DNA of 64,000 nt from Ovis canadensis (GCF_042477335.2 NC_091251.1:92085501-92149500); one strand, 5' to 3'. Positions 37,201-42,579 are shown, counted from the stretch's first letter. The notes: generated by a model from the letters alone, not told the origin. Translations and numbers: made by a program.

Positions 37201-40200
37201 CACAGTGGAGGAATGGAAGGGTAAGTTTCCTATCCTTCCACAGTCTATGGAAGAGACAGATGCTAGAGTATTTACATACACTGGGCTGAGCGCCATGAGG
37301 GTGTATTAGGATACACCGGCTGAGCGCCATGAGGGTGTATTAGGATACACCGGGCTGAGCGCCATGAGGGTGTATTAGGATACACTGGGCTGCAGTGACA
37401 AGTAGAACCACACATGTAATTGCTCAACACAGTGGAAATCAGTTCCTCTTGCCCATATAGTAATTCACCATGATTCCAGGTCCTAGGGGGTGTGTGTGTG
37501 TGTGTAGGGGGATAGTGGAGATTGCTCCAGGTGCAGTCACTCTGAGAGCCAGGCTGAGAATGACTCTGCCAACTTCATTCTGTGACATCCAAGGTCACCC
37601 TGTGGGTCTTCTCCCTCCCCAGTCGGATGGCGTAAACCCTGGAGCAGTGCCCATGGGGCAAGGTTGAAGGGCCAGTCCTGGAAGTGACATACATCACCTC
37701 TCCTATTTCACTGGCTGGATCTCCATCACTAGACCACACCCCACAGTGAGGAGGGCTTGGGGCCCAGGAAGAGGAGGAGACACCTGGTGGACTGGTAGAC
37801 ACCCAATGGTCTCTGTCAAAGTGCAGCAAGTGCAGAGTATTGCGGGAATATACCTAAGGCACCCACATCTGCTCAGGGTCCATCAGGCTTAGAAATCTTC
37901 AGGAAGGAAGTGATGTCTTACCCAGAGGTCAGCCAAACATAGCCCATGGGCCCAGTCTAGTCCACGGCCTGTTTCTGTATAGCCTGTGAGCTAAGAGTGG
38001 CTTTTCTATTTTTCAGTTCAGTTCAGTTGCTCAGTCGTGTCTGACTCTTTGTGACCCCATCTGCAGCATGCCAGGCCTCCCTGTCCATTACCAACTCCCA
38101 GAGTTTACTCAAACTCATGTCCATTGAGTCGGTGATACCATCCAACCATCTCATCCTTTGTTATCCCCTTCTCCTCCTGCCCTCAATCTTTCCCAGCATC
38201 AGGGTCTTTTCCAATGAATCAGTTCTTCGCATCAGGTGGCCAAAGTATTGAAGTTTCAGCTTCAGCATCAGTCCTTCCAATGAATAATCAGGACTGATCT
38301 CCTTTAGGATGGACTGGTTGGATCTCCTTGCAGTCCAAGGGACTCTCAAGAGTCTTCTCCAACACCACAGTTCAAAAGCATCAATTCTTCAATGCTCAGC
38401 TTTCTTTATGGTCCAACTCTCACATCCATACATGACTACTGGAAAAACCATAGCTTTGACTAGATGGATCTTTGCTGGCAAAGTAATGTCTTTGCTTTTT
38501 AATATGCTATCTAGGTTGGTCATAACTTTCCTTCCAAGGAGTAAATGTCCTTTCTATTTTTAAAAGGATATAAATTTCAAAATATAAGACTATGCAGCCA
38601 AGACTGTTGCATATTGTCCATGGTCCACAAAGTTAAAATGATTGCATCTAGTTCTTCACAGAAAAGCTTGCTGCCCTTGTTCTGGATGAATTCCTGCCCA
38701 GTGAGTAAGAGGAAGCTGAGCTGAAAGGTCGTGGAAGGAAGGAGTGTTCTGAACTGAGGCAAGTGAAGAGTGAGGCTGTGGAGGTGGGGAAGGAGAGTTT
38801 TAGAGGAGCTGAAGGACATCAGGGTGACTGGGATGCTTGTTTAGGGTGGAAGGGGAAGGCAGCAGGAGGTAAGGATGAGAGAGTTTAAACTATATAAGGT
38901 CAATGGGAAGCTGTTGAAGGGACTCAGTCAGAGAAACGATAGCATCAGTTTTGGTTAAAAAAAAAAAATTCTTCCAATGCAGTGTGGGAAATGGATCGGG
39001 GGATGAGTGAGGGCAGAGACCCAATAGGAGGCCGGAGCACCGACCAGGCAGGAGATGATGGAGGCCTGAGTTAGGGAAAACCCAGTGGGTTTGTAGAGTA
39101 CTGGGGGAGGTGACTGGGTAGGGCTTCAGGGCTTGGTGATCGAGTGCAGAGAGGGATGAGGGCTGGCGTGCGCAATTGGAGGGTGGGCCATTCACTGAGA
39201 CGGGCAGCATGGGAGGAAGAGAAGAGCAGGTTGGGGTGGGGGAAAGATAACAGACATGACTTGGACCTGTCAAGTTGGTTGCACCCCCAAAATTAGAGAG
39301 TCACAGTGCAGGTGAAGGGTCTGGGCTGATGATGCTGATTTGGGTAATTCTGACTTGTTTGGTGCCGAGAACTGCCTTGAAGGAGACATAAGGGCTTTTC
39401 CTTGTTCTAACCCTTGGTTGATAGGGTAAACCCCAAAGGTAGCTGGGGAGGTGGCTGAGGTACCCAGTCTTGGGATCTGGCCCTGGTTCTGGGATGTGTG
39501 GCCCTGGTTCTGGGATGTGTGACCCTGGGTAAGTGATGCTCATCCCCAGTCCGTTTCCCACACTGCCCCAGAAGAATTTTTTTTTTAACCAAAACAGATG
39601 CTATTATTTCTCGGACTGAATCCCTTCAACAACTTCCCATTGCCTTTATATAGTTTAGACTCTCTCACCTCCTGCTGCCTCCCCTCTCCTTCCATCTCTA
39701 AACATACATCTCAGTCACCCTGACGTCCGTCAGCTCCTCTAGGCAGTCCTGTCTGATGAGGATGCCTCTCTGTGCCCCCTCGACTCTGAGTCCCCAGGAC
39801 ATGGTGCAACGTCATGGGTCAAACCCTGCTTCAGCCACAGACCAGCTCTCTCATCCAAGTCAAACTACTCAGCCATCCCAGATTTCCGTTTCTTCATCTG
39901 TAAGATGGAAATAACCATAGTATCCACCTCACAGGGCCATTGTGCCGATGCCATGAGATAGCGAGTTAAAGCAGTTGCCGAAGGCATTGGGGGACCTCCG
40001 TGGTTGAGGCCTTGAGGGACCTCCGTGAAAGTTCCATAGATAATGCTATTCTTCTTCATGAGACTGTTGCAGCTGTCAGAAGCACTGATCACACTACATG
40101 CAGTCCATGCTCCTGATTCTCGCCTGCCATTATGGGTGTGCCTTCTCAATTCCTAACCTCAGGCACAGTGCATTAGATCCTGGTCAAATGACGAAGGGCT

Positions 40201-41736
40201 GGGAGAGGGACGTCCTCTGTGGTAGCATTACGCTTTGGCACACTTAGAATCTGTGCCCATTTCTCAGAGCACAAGCTGGGGGCCAGTATTGGAAAGAGAC
40301 TACCCAGCGTTTGTGTTGACCCCCAGGCCCACCTGGAGCACTTCTGGGCTCCGTAGGTTCAGAATCACGGAGCTCCACTGGCACTCTGCCCTTGGTCCGC
40401 GTCCTGTGCTGGTAGTTAAGGTCCACATGGCACACAGCAGCTAGGGGGAGGCTGGGTGTGCTGACCTCAGGTCCACGCAGCTCACGGAGGCCTCCGGGCT
40501 GCCCTCTGAAGCTTTGCCAGGCACCAGGTGCACAGGACCCAAAGGAAGCAGGCAGCCCTGGCACTTCCCAGCTCTGTAATCTTTAGCAAGCTACCCAAAG
40601 TCTCTGAGCCTCAATTTCCTCATCTGCAAAGTGGATATGACAGCATCTGCTTCACAGATTTGGTGTGAAGATTTAACAAGCTGGTGCCTGGTTTGCGGTG
40701 AATGCACAGAAGAAATTAGAAATAGTCGAGAAACACAAGAGGCAGTGGTAAAGAGCTCTTCTGCCAATGCAAGAGATGTAAAAGACCCAGATTTGATCAC
40801 TGAGTCAGGAAGATCCCCTGGAGGAGGAAATGGCAACCCACTCCAGTATTCTTGCCTGGAGAATTCCATGGACAGAGGAGCCTGGCGGGTTATAGTCCAT
40901 AGGGTTGCAGAGTCGGATACGACTGAAGCGACACAGAGTGACAGCCCTGGGCTGCCAGCAGCTTTGCGGGGTCTCTGTGCTCTGGGAGCAGCGGAAAAGC
41001 CACCTGGCTAGATTGTCTGCAGGGACTGAAGCAGATGTTGGCCATCTGGTGTCGTGCGCTGCCCTCTGGTGGGCTGAGAGGGGCTTGCACACCCAGTGGG
41101 GGGCAAAAGTCAGGTGGGGCAGGACATAGAGTTTGGGGGTGAATGTAGCTTTGGGTCCGAGGGACTGACTTTTGGGAAATGCCACATGAATCCAGGCATT
41201 TTCACCCGCCAGACTTCTCACTGGGGAGCTGACTGCCCAGCACAGTCTTCTCAGGTCTCTTTCTTAACTGGTCCTTCCCAGTTTATGAAGAGCAGTTATC
41301 AGGATTATTTTTCACCACCCCGTGAGGCTGGAGACAAGTCCTTCCGTTGAAAAAACCCACCAGCTCTCCCACTGACTTGCCCGAGGCTGGTGCCTAACCC
41401 TGAACAGAAAAACCCTCTCGAGTGATGGAATGGATATATGTATTTGGAGTCCTCACTAAAGTGTTTTAGTCGCTCAGTCGTGTCTGACTCTCTGTGACCC
41501 CAGGGACTGTAGCCCGCCAGGTTCCTCCGTCTATGGGATTTCCCAGGCAAGAATACTGGAGTGGATTGCCATTTCCTTCTCCAGGGGATCTTCCAGCCTC
41601 AGGGATTGAACTTGGGTTTCCTGCGTTGCAGGCAGAGTCTTTACCATCTGAGCCACCAGGGAAGCCCAGAGTTCCCTTAAACTTAGCTCTAATTTCTTGC
41701 TTATTCCTCCACTTCTCAGTAGGACGCCTCGTCTAA
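4158..41736 (+). CDS. SMOC1: SMOC1, C-terminal 260 residues in seven exons (gene partial at 5' end)
   Basis: Secreted matricellular glycoprotein of the SPARC/BM-40 family. From established knowledge it sits in basement membranes, antagonises BMP signalling and is needed for eye and limb development. Joining 4158-4214, 6146-6226, 23684-23876, 24447-24529, 26706-26811, 36815-37059 and 41720-41736 gives one open frame with a G at the incoming junction, 782 bases including the stop. Order of parts: linker with the [11 protein letters not shown] and [17 protein letters not shown] segments, second thyroglobulin type-1 domain with CWCV, then the EC domain with two EF-hands and the C-terminus SKEVGRLV. 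The N-terminal ~174 residues (signal peptide, Kazal-like domain, first thyroglobulin domain) are not in the window. Introns are 1931, 17457, 570, 2176, 10003 and 4660 bp. SMOC2 is the alternative, but the linker and C-terminus match SMOC1 as I know it. No frameshift or internal stop, so the gene looks functional. Confidence 0.97.
4215..6145. other. SMOC1 intron, 1.93 kb
   Basis: Mostly unique-looking sequence. The part around 4750-5060 resembles antisense L2-type ancient LINE sequence (weak). The last 25 bases are a pyrimidine-rich acceptor tract. Confidence 0.5.
6146..6226 (+). CDS. SMOC1: SMOC1 exon (inferred exon 7), linker
   Basis: 81-nt exon, phase 1 in and phase 1 out. It follows a strong pyrimidine tract (ctcttcttttttttcag) and ends at the donor gtaaat. 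It encodes [20 protein letters not shown] followed by NTNIRNS, a segment I recognise from SMOC1 just before the second thyroglobulin domain. NNTN contains a possible N-glycosylation sequon, Asn-Asn-Thr. Like the preceding exon it is symmetric, so it could be a cassette without breaking the frame. Confidence 0.95.
6686..6895 (-). mobile_element. Bov-tA-type SINE, antisense
   Basis: Full antisense copy from gttgttgtttagtttctaag to gagccaccagggaaa, including the tRNA-derived end (actgagccaccaggg) and the BovB-derived part (catgtccaactctttc). Confidence 0.88.
7787..7965 (+). mobile_element. Bov-tA-type SINE, sense, 5' truncated
   Basis: Begins inside the tRNA-derived part (gtaaagaatacgcctgcaat) and ends with gactgagcgaatttcacttt, the typical Bov-A monomer junction. 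Confidence 0.85.
8295..8510 (-). mobile_element. Bov-tA-type SINE, antisense
   Basis: Complete antisense copy, from tgctatgttgcttcaatcgt to gccacctgggaagccc. Confidence 0.9.
8720..8837 (-). repeat. MIR SINE fragment, antisense
   Basis: The end (tcttatagatgaagagtcaa ... cacagctagtaagtgg) is the reverse strand of the MIR core and 3' part. The right edge is interrupted by the BovB-derived insertion that follows. Confidence 0.7.
8838..9306 (-). mobile_element. BovB 3' end / ART2A-type element, antisense
   Basis: Antisense BovB tail starting with ttcagttcagtcactcagtc and reaching accatagctttgactagaca. Flanked by an 11-bp target-site duplication TAGTAAGTGGT at 8827-8837 and 9307-9317, so the insertion edges are well fixed. 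Confidence 0.9.
9770..10000. repeat. Ancient DNA-transposon-like repeat
   Basis: The block tgcaaataaagttttatttgaacacagtcatgtccatttattt, then ctatggctgtttgcatgc and gcctaaaata, is a very common old mammalian repeat, probably hAT-type. I do not assign the family name. The same family recurs in the opposite orientation around 37920-38690. Confidence 0.6.
10011..10226 (-). mobile_element. Bov-tA-type SINE, antisense
   Basis: Complete antisense copy. Flanking direct repeats gtatatgatt (10001-10010) and gtataagatt (10227-10236) match at 9 of 10 bases. Confidence 0.9.
10565..10957 (+). mobile_element. BovB 3' end / ART2A-type element, sense
   Basis: Sense BovB tail, from gtgagagttggaccataaag through gaagactcttgagagtccct to ccgcagagtcgggcaccgca. 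Internal deletion and substitutions break every frame of the former ORF2 end. Confidence 0.88.
10970..11130 (+). repeat. MIR SINE fragment
   Basis: Contains gtgaccttgagaaagttaat and the 3' signature cctggcacacagtaggagca. The 5' part is cut off by the adjacent BovB tail. Confidence 0.65.
11131..13489. other. Intron stretch without recognised elements
   Basis: No exon or repeat that I can name. Two features only: a moderately CpG-containing, non-repetitive block at about 12850-13060 with a tgacgtga CRE-like word at 12938, and a 19-base A run at 13459-13479. Open frames on both strands lack recognisable domains. Confidence 0.5.
14210..14480. other. CpG-dense, GC-rich intronic block
   Basis: About 15 CpG dinucleotides in roughly 275 bp, with long G runs (gcgggggtggg, gtgggggttggggga, ggggtgggggag), inside the 17.5 kb intron. 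Too short and too poor in CpG for a confident CpG-island call. No open frame here resembles a known protein. Confidence 0.5.
14531..14877 (-). mobile_element. BovB 3' end / ART2A-type element, antisense
   Basis: Antisense BovB tail, from gttgttcagtcgttcagttg through ccatcgagtcggtgatgcca to gtccaagggactctcaggag. Confidence 0.88.
14890..15188 (-). mobile_element. CHR-type (tRNA-Glu-derived) SINE, antisense
   Basis: Typical antisense CHR sequence: ctgcatgcagggtttcccgt, tgccttctcttgctgcagag, then ccagggatcaagtccacaac and the end ccactggaccatcagggaag. Confidence 0.85.
15287..15445 (-). mobile_element. BovB-tail fragment, antisense
   Basis: Short antisense copy of the same BovB 3' region (gttattcagttcctaggtcg ... 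gagtcagtgatgccatccaa), about 100 bp after the CHR element. Confidence 0.82.
15446..17344. other. Intron stretch without recognised elements
   Basis: Unique-looking sequence. I saw no exon: the longer open frames on either strand show no domain and no homology I recognise. A short (AC)n lies at about 16493-16503. Confidence 0.45.
17348..17815 (+). mobile_element. ERVL-type solo LTR (MLT2-like)
   Basis: Old endogenous-retrovirus LTR. It starts near gatgactaattttaggggcc, carries gggtgggcctcatccaatca in the middle and ends with tattggttcagtttctctgg, the MLT2-family landmarks. No internal retroviral sequence adjoins it, so it is a solo LTR in the SMOC1 intron in the same orientation as the gene. 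Confidence 0.75.
17816..19173. other. Intron stretch without recognised elements
   Basis: No exon or nameable repeat. The only simple repeat is (TTGA)n at about 19088-19108, just before the next SINE. Confidence 0.45.
19174..19401 (+). mobile_element. Bov-tA-type SINE, sense
   Basis: Runs from ggggattcccagggggcaca through gaagattccctggaggaagg to catgactgagcaactgagca, with a short (CA)n tail. Confidence 0.9.
19432..19910. repeat. Ancient mammalian interspersed repeat (family not assigned)
   Basis: Opens with cagttatctattgctgggta and contains the block tccaggatgacctcaccctt and ccatgtggcctttcatcctc, a widespread mammalian repeat pattern. I recognise the pattern but not the family name with certainty. 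Confidence 0.5.
19985..20190 (+). repeat. MIR SINE
   Basis: Near-complete MIR: ctgccacttcctcaccattg, then ccttggggaaatcacacagc and the end ctgggcacgtagtaaacact. Confidence 0.75.
20500..20900 (+). repeat. MIR SINE split by a younger SINE
   Basis: The 5' half ends at about 20622 (gtctataaagtggcaaa) and the 3' half resumes at about 20790 (aatgggcataatagcagcac ... tgcctggcacatgcttctca). The break is filled by the CHR-type SINE at 20623-20789. Confidence 0.75.
20623..20789 (+). mobile_element. CHR-type (tRNA-Glu-derived) SINE, sense
   Basis: Starts gggacttccctggtattccc, contains agatccttggtcgaggaact and agcccatgcgccacaactag, and ends in an A-rich tail. Inserted in a MIR. Confidence 0.85.
20901..22820. 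other. Intron stretch without recognised elements
   Basis: AT-rich unique-looking sequence. Open frames near 21150-21430 (both strands) show no domain and no splice-compatible frame with SMOC1. No RNA gene recognised. Confidence 0.45.
22834..23112 (-). mobile_element. Bov-A2 dimeric SINE, antisense
   Basis: Two antisense monomers joined by caatgcatgaaagtgaaacg, preceded by a (CTG)n tract. Flanked by a 13-bp duplication, GTGTAATGAAAGC (22821-22833) and GTGTAATGGAAGC (23113-23125), one mismatch. Confidence 0.92.
23126..23683. other. Intron before the thyroglobulin exon
   Basis: GC-rich unique-looking sequence with no repeat I can name. It ends in the acceptor tcttttcttgcag. Confidence 0.5.
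23684..23876 (+). CDS. SMOC1: SMOC1 exon (inferred exon 8), second thyroglobulin type-1 domain
   Basis: 193-nt exon, acceptor tcttgcag and donor gtaagc, ending two bases into an Arg codon. It encodes [11 protein letters not shown] through [10 protein letters not shown]. Five of the six thyroglobulin type-1 cysteines are here: HSC, IPEC, PVQC, then GYC and WC of the diagnostic QC...CWCV signature. The Gly and basic residues typical of the fold follow. The sixth cysteine is in the next exon. An intronic in-frame ATG 16 nt upstream of the exon is not a start, because the reading frame continues from the upstream exon through the splice junction. Confidence 0.97.
24060..24160 (+). repeat. MIR SINE fragment
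   Basis: Core words tagctgggtggccttgggga and tctctctgaacctcagttca match the MIR core. Lies in the 570-bp intron between the two thyroglobulin exons. Confidence 0.6.
24447..24529 (+). CDS. SMOC1: SMOC1 exon (inferred exon 9), end of thyroglobulin domain and spacer
   Basis: 83-nt exon after a CT-rich tract ending ttctcag, donor gtagga. It completes the Arg codon and encodes YVMPNC followed by an acidic spacer ending DPFKDRELP. The Cys in MPNC is the sixth cysteine of the second thyroglobulin type-1 domain. The spacer, rich in Glu/Asp and Lys, leads to the EC domain. It lies 570 bp after the previous exon, the shortest intron in the window. Confidence 0.96.
24797..24999 (+). mobile_element. Bov-tA-type SINE, sense
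   Basis: Complete copy from gggcttcctaggtggcgctc to the short CA-rich tail, flanked by an exact 10-bp duplication TTGGCTTAAA (24787-24796 and 25000-25009). Confidence 0.93.
25061..25193 (+). mobile_element. Bov-A2-type SINE monomer with CAG tail
   Basis: Begins tggagaagaaaatggcaacc and ends in (CAG)n. Exact 12-bp duplication AGGGTGATTGGG at 25049-25060 and 25194-25205. Confidence 0.93.
25655..25960 (-). repeat. Probable L2 LINE fragment, antisense
   Basis: Words such as actgtgtgccaggcactggg followed by gggagacagaatatacaaat and tctctgagaaagtagcattt are the antisense L2-type pattern. Diverged, so the assignment is moderate. Confidence 0.5.
26360..26430 (+). repeat. L2 LINE 3' end fragment
   Basis: Ends catagtgcctgagttgatac then cagcaaaaatttgtggaatg, a diverged L2 3' terminus. 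Confidence 0.5.
26521..26573 (+). mobile_element. Bov-tA SINE fragment (tRNA-derived 5' part only)
   Basis: Only ggcttccctggctcagctga then aagaatccgcctgcaacgcg and a few bases remain. It ends about 130 bp before the SMOC1 exon at 26706. Confidence 0.75.
26706..26811 (+). CDS. SMOC1: SMOC1 exon (inferred exon 10), start of the EC domain
   Basis: 106-nt exon, acceptor ctttcag, donor gtgaga. It encodes [20 protein letters not shown], then [15 protein letters not shown] and part of an Arg codon. The amphipathic stretch [17 protein letters not shown] is the first helix of the SPARC-type extracellular calcium-binding domain. It sits 2.2 kb after the spacer exon. A fragment of a Bov-tA SINE ends about 135 bp upstream of the acceptor, but the exon itself is intact. 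Confidence 0.96.
27068..27293 (+). mobile_element. Bov-tA-type SINE, sense
   Basis: Complete copy (gggacttcccaggtggtgct ... cagacatgactggagccact), flanked by an exact 11-bp duplication CCAGGAGTGTC at 27057-27067 and 27294-27304. Confidence 0.93.
27305..27690. other. Intron stretch without recognised elements
   Basis: Unique-looking sequence between a SINE and an L2-like block. No exon candidate. Confidence 0.45.
27691..28260 (-). repeat. Probable L2 LINE fragment, antisense, split by a SINE
   Basis: The phrases gagaaggcttccaggaggag, then ttctaggagaaacagaaaga and accaggtcccaaagggcccg follow the antisense L2 pattern. A Bov-A2 monomer at 27727-27846 interrupts it. Confidence 0.5.
27727..27846 (+). 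mobile_element. Bov-A2-type SINE monomer
   Basis: ggaaacggcaacccactcca through gactgaagcgacttagcagc. Short direct repeats AGTGAGAA flank it (about 27719-27726 and 27848-27855). Confidence 0.88.
28560..28790 (-). mobile_element. Old L1 3' UTR fragment, antisense
   Basis: Words such as catcaactcccaaagaaact then ctgtacccattaacaccc and acattttatatagatgggct recur in the L1 fragment at 300-530 of this window, in the same orientation. Confidence 0.65.
28791..29983. other. Intron stretch without recognised elements
   Basis: Contains an A17 run at 29640-29656 and AT-rich sequence to about 29870. No exon or nameable repeat seen. Confidence 0.45.
29984..30065. mobile_element. Mariner-type MITE hairpin, related to bovine miR-2284/2285 loci
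   Basis: Short palindromic element with ends attgggttggc and gtcgacccaat (partly inverted) next to a TA at 29983-29984. The central arms ttcattcgggtttttcc and ggaaaaacctgagtgaa pair over 17 positions (15 Watson-Crick and 2 G:U as RNA) around a 12-nt loop. From established knowledge, the large bovine miR-2284/2285 family derives from hairpins of this type, and the 5' arm resembles those miRNAs. Expression of this copy is unknown. Confidence 0.7.
30160..30575 (+). repeat. L2 LINE 3' region
   Basis: Has caccttctcagtgaccatcc, then gggcctggcatacagtcggt and the terminal gctcagtaaacgtttgttac, a good L2 3' end. Confidence 0.75.
30576..31080. other. Intron stretch without recognised elements
   Basis: Unique-looking, moderately GC-rich. 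No exon or repeat recognised. Confidence 0.45.
31081..32045 (-). repeat. Probable L2 LINE fragment, antisense, split by a SINE
   Basis: Antisense L2-type phrases ggttctggggatatacaggg, then tttccataggaggtgatatt and ctgctggaccttgtgattca lie on both sides of the SINE at 31431-31664. Ends near a G run at about 32026-32036. Confidence 0.5.
31431..31664 (+). mobile_element. Bov-tA-type SINE, sense, with (AC)n tail
   Basis: Complete copy from gggcttccctggtggctcag to gagcaactaacacacacaca, with an (AC)n/(AT) microsatellite at the 3' end (31630-31661). Confidence 0.93.
32125..32337 (-). mobile_element. Bov-tA-type SINE, antisense
   Basis: Runs from ttcattgcatgtgtgtctga to gagccacaggggaagcccac. Confidence 0.9.
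32338..34912. other. Intron stretch without recognised elements
   Basis: GC-rich unique-looking sequence with several long but unconserved-looking open frames, for example 32614-33201 on +. None has a recognisable domain, and SMOC1 splicing does not require an exon here because the phases of 26811 and 36815 join directly. Confidence 0.5.
34913..35026 (+). repeat. 57-bp tandem duplication
   Basis: Two adjacent 57-bp copies, 34913-34969 and 34970-35026, each opening with cagggtgctctg and closing with ccaggagcatcctgat. Only a few substitutions separate them, so the duplication is recent relative to the old repeats nearby. Confidence 0.92.
35027..36814. other. Intron stretch without recognised elements
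   Basis: No exon or named repeat. The frame of the following exon stays open for about 175 bases upstream of the 36815 acceptor, but this is intronic. Confidence 0.45.
36815..37059 (+). CDS. SMOC1: SMOC1 exon (inferred exon 11), EF-hand pair
   Basis: 245-nt exon, acceptor ggcccag, donor gtgagt. It encodes [20 protein letters not shown] through GCLGVSKE. The first EF-hand loop is [12 protein letters not shown] and the second is [12 protein letters not shown]. Both have Asp at position 1, Ile at 8 and Glu at 12, but neither has the usual Gly at 6. Between them a strongly basic run, [16 protein letters not shown], is a plausible heparan-sulfate contact (inference from charge and family knowledge). 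Cysteines at KKC, DYC and GC fit the EC-domain disulfides. The exon is CpG-richer than its surroundings. Confidence 0.97.
37276..37392 (+). repeat. 35-bp minisatellite, three copies plus a partial
   Basis: Units at 37276-37310, 37311-37344 and 37345-37379 (35, 34 and 35 bp), then the first 13 bases of a fourth. Each has atacac..gg, ctgagcgccatgagg and gtgtattagg. Copies differ by one C/T and one missing G. It lies 217 bp after the EF-hand exon donor. Confidence 0.95.
37920..38690. repeat. Ancient DNA-transposon-like repeat split by a BovB tail
   Basis: Left part (gtcagccaaacatagcccat ... cctgtttctgtatagcctgt) and right part (agactatgcagccaagactg ... ttcttcacagaaaagcttgc) belong to the repeat family seen at 9770-10000, in opposite orientation. 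The BovB-derived element at 38014-38550 lies between. Confidence 0.6.
38014..38550 (-). mobile_element. BovB 3' end / ART2A-type element, antisense
   Basis: Opens cagttcagttcagttgctca, reaches ggttggtcataactttcctt (BovB ORF2 side) and is bounded by an exact 11-bp duplication TTTCTATTTTT at 38003-38013 and 38551-38561. Confidence 0.93.
38691..39300 (-). repeat. Possible L2-type fragment, antisense
   Basis: Phrases such as aatgggaagctgttgaaggg and aataggaggccggagcaccg resemble antisense L2-type sequence, with an A12 run near 38957. Weak assignment. Confidence 0.4.
39480..39529 (+). repeat. 21-bp tandem repeat, two copies
   Basis: gccctggttctgggatgtgt plus g, at 39480-39500 and 39501-39521, followed by a partial third copy. 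Confidence 0.9.
39790..39985 (+). repeat. MIR SINE
   Basis: catctgtaagatggaaataa, then ccacctcacagggccattgt and the surrounding core match MIR. Confidence 0.72.
40560..40715 (+). repeat. MIR SINE fragment
   Basis: Contains gtctctgagcctcaatttcc, tcatctgcaaagtggatatg and a diverged 3' part. Confidence 0.7.
40735..40940 (+). mobile_element. Bov-tA-type SINE, sense, slightly 5' truncated
   Basis: From gaggcagtggtaaagagctc through gaagatcccctggaggagga to gatacgactgaagcgacaca. Confidence 0.88.
41464..41667 (-). mobile_element. Bov-tA-type SINE, antisense, 52 nt before the last SMOC1 acceptor
   Basis: Complete antisense copy, from ttttagtcgctcagtcgtgt to gagccaccagggaagccc. Only 52 bases, including the pyrimidine tract and any branch point, lie between it and the CAG at 41717-41719. 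Confidence 0.92.
41717..41722 (+). promoter_or_regulatory. SMOC1: Tandem splice acceptor CAGTAG (NAGNAG)
   Basis: Two AG dinucleotides three bases apart close the last SMOC1 intron. Choice of the first gives SKEVGRLV and of the second SKEGRLV. The upstream pyrimidine tract (cttgcttattcctccacttct) serves both sites. Confidence 0.8.
41720..41736 (+). CDS. SMOC1: SMOC1 terminal coding segment (inferred exon 12)
   Basis: Only 17 coding bases: the G from the previous exon plus TA makes Val, then Gly-Arg-Leu-Val and TAA at 41734-41736. The acceptor is a tandem CAG-TAG. Use of the second AG at 41722 would start the exon at 41723, drop the Val and still reach the same stop (SKEGRLV instead of SKEVGRLV). 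From memory, human SMOC1 is annotated with two isoforms that differ by one residue near this end, which fits. Confidence 0.95.
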
Positions 41737-42065
41737 GGAGTGGAAAACCAAAGGGCAGGTGGAGAGACCAGGGAGGCAGGATGGATCATCAGACAGCTAA
41801 CCTTCGGCATTGCCACGGCCCAGCCACATCCCATGTAACATAAGTGGTGCCCATCGTGTTTGCACTTTTAATAACTCTTATTTGTGTGTTTTCTTTTTCG
41901 GTTTCATTTTTAAACACCAGTATCTAATACCGCAGTGGGAAAAGGAAAGGGAAGAAAGACTGTTTATTCTCTTTTATTGTTAAGTTTTTGGATCTGCTAC
42001 TGACAACTTTTAGGGTTTGGAGGGCGGAGGCCTTTCTGGAACTGAGAAGAAAGAGATTTATATAC

Positions 42066-42073
42066 TGTATATA
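42066..42073 (+). promoter_or_regulatory. Pumilio recognition element candidate UGUAUAUA in the SMOC1 3' UTR
   Basis: Exact match to the UGUANAUA consensus of PUF/Pumilio proteins, within an AT-rich block about 330 nt after the stop codon. Function is inferred from the motif and its 3' UTR position only. Confidence 0.45.
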
Positions 42074-42579
42074 AATATATATGTAAATTGTATAGTTCTT
42101 TTGTACAGGTGTTGGCATTGCTCTCTGTTTATTCCTCTCCCTCTCCCTGCTCTGAGCTGTGAGATCTCCGGACACACGGCCCCACTCTCTAGAAGCCAGG
42201 ACTCCACCCCCGGCCAGCCTGGATCCCATTGTGATCACAGGGCAGACTCCGTGGGTATCTTTTCTGGTGGGAGGAAGGGGCCACCTTCTGCCGTGGCTGT
42301 CAGAGCAGCAAGTCACTTGGCGGTTGACCTTCTCAAGGGAGGGAGTGGACATTGCAGGACAATGTAAGTGGCTCCTGGAGGGAGGCCTGTAGCCCTCACG
42401 AGTCCCCATTCTCCAACACCCATGTGGTCAGGCCATCCAGACCCCCAGGTGGCCCAGACTCAGTGGGTGCCTGAGTCGACAGTGTTGTTGGTGCCTGCTG
42501 AACAAATTGCCCTAAGGATTTGCGTTCGGGTCCCTTGAAACATTTCCAGCTATGTTTAGCATCTACTACGTATAAAGCC

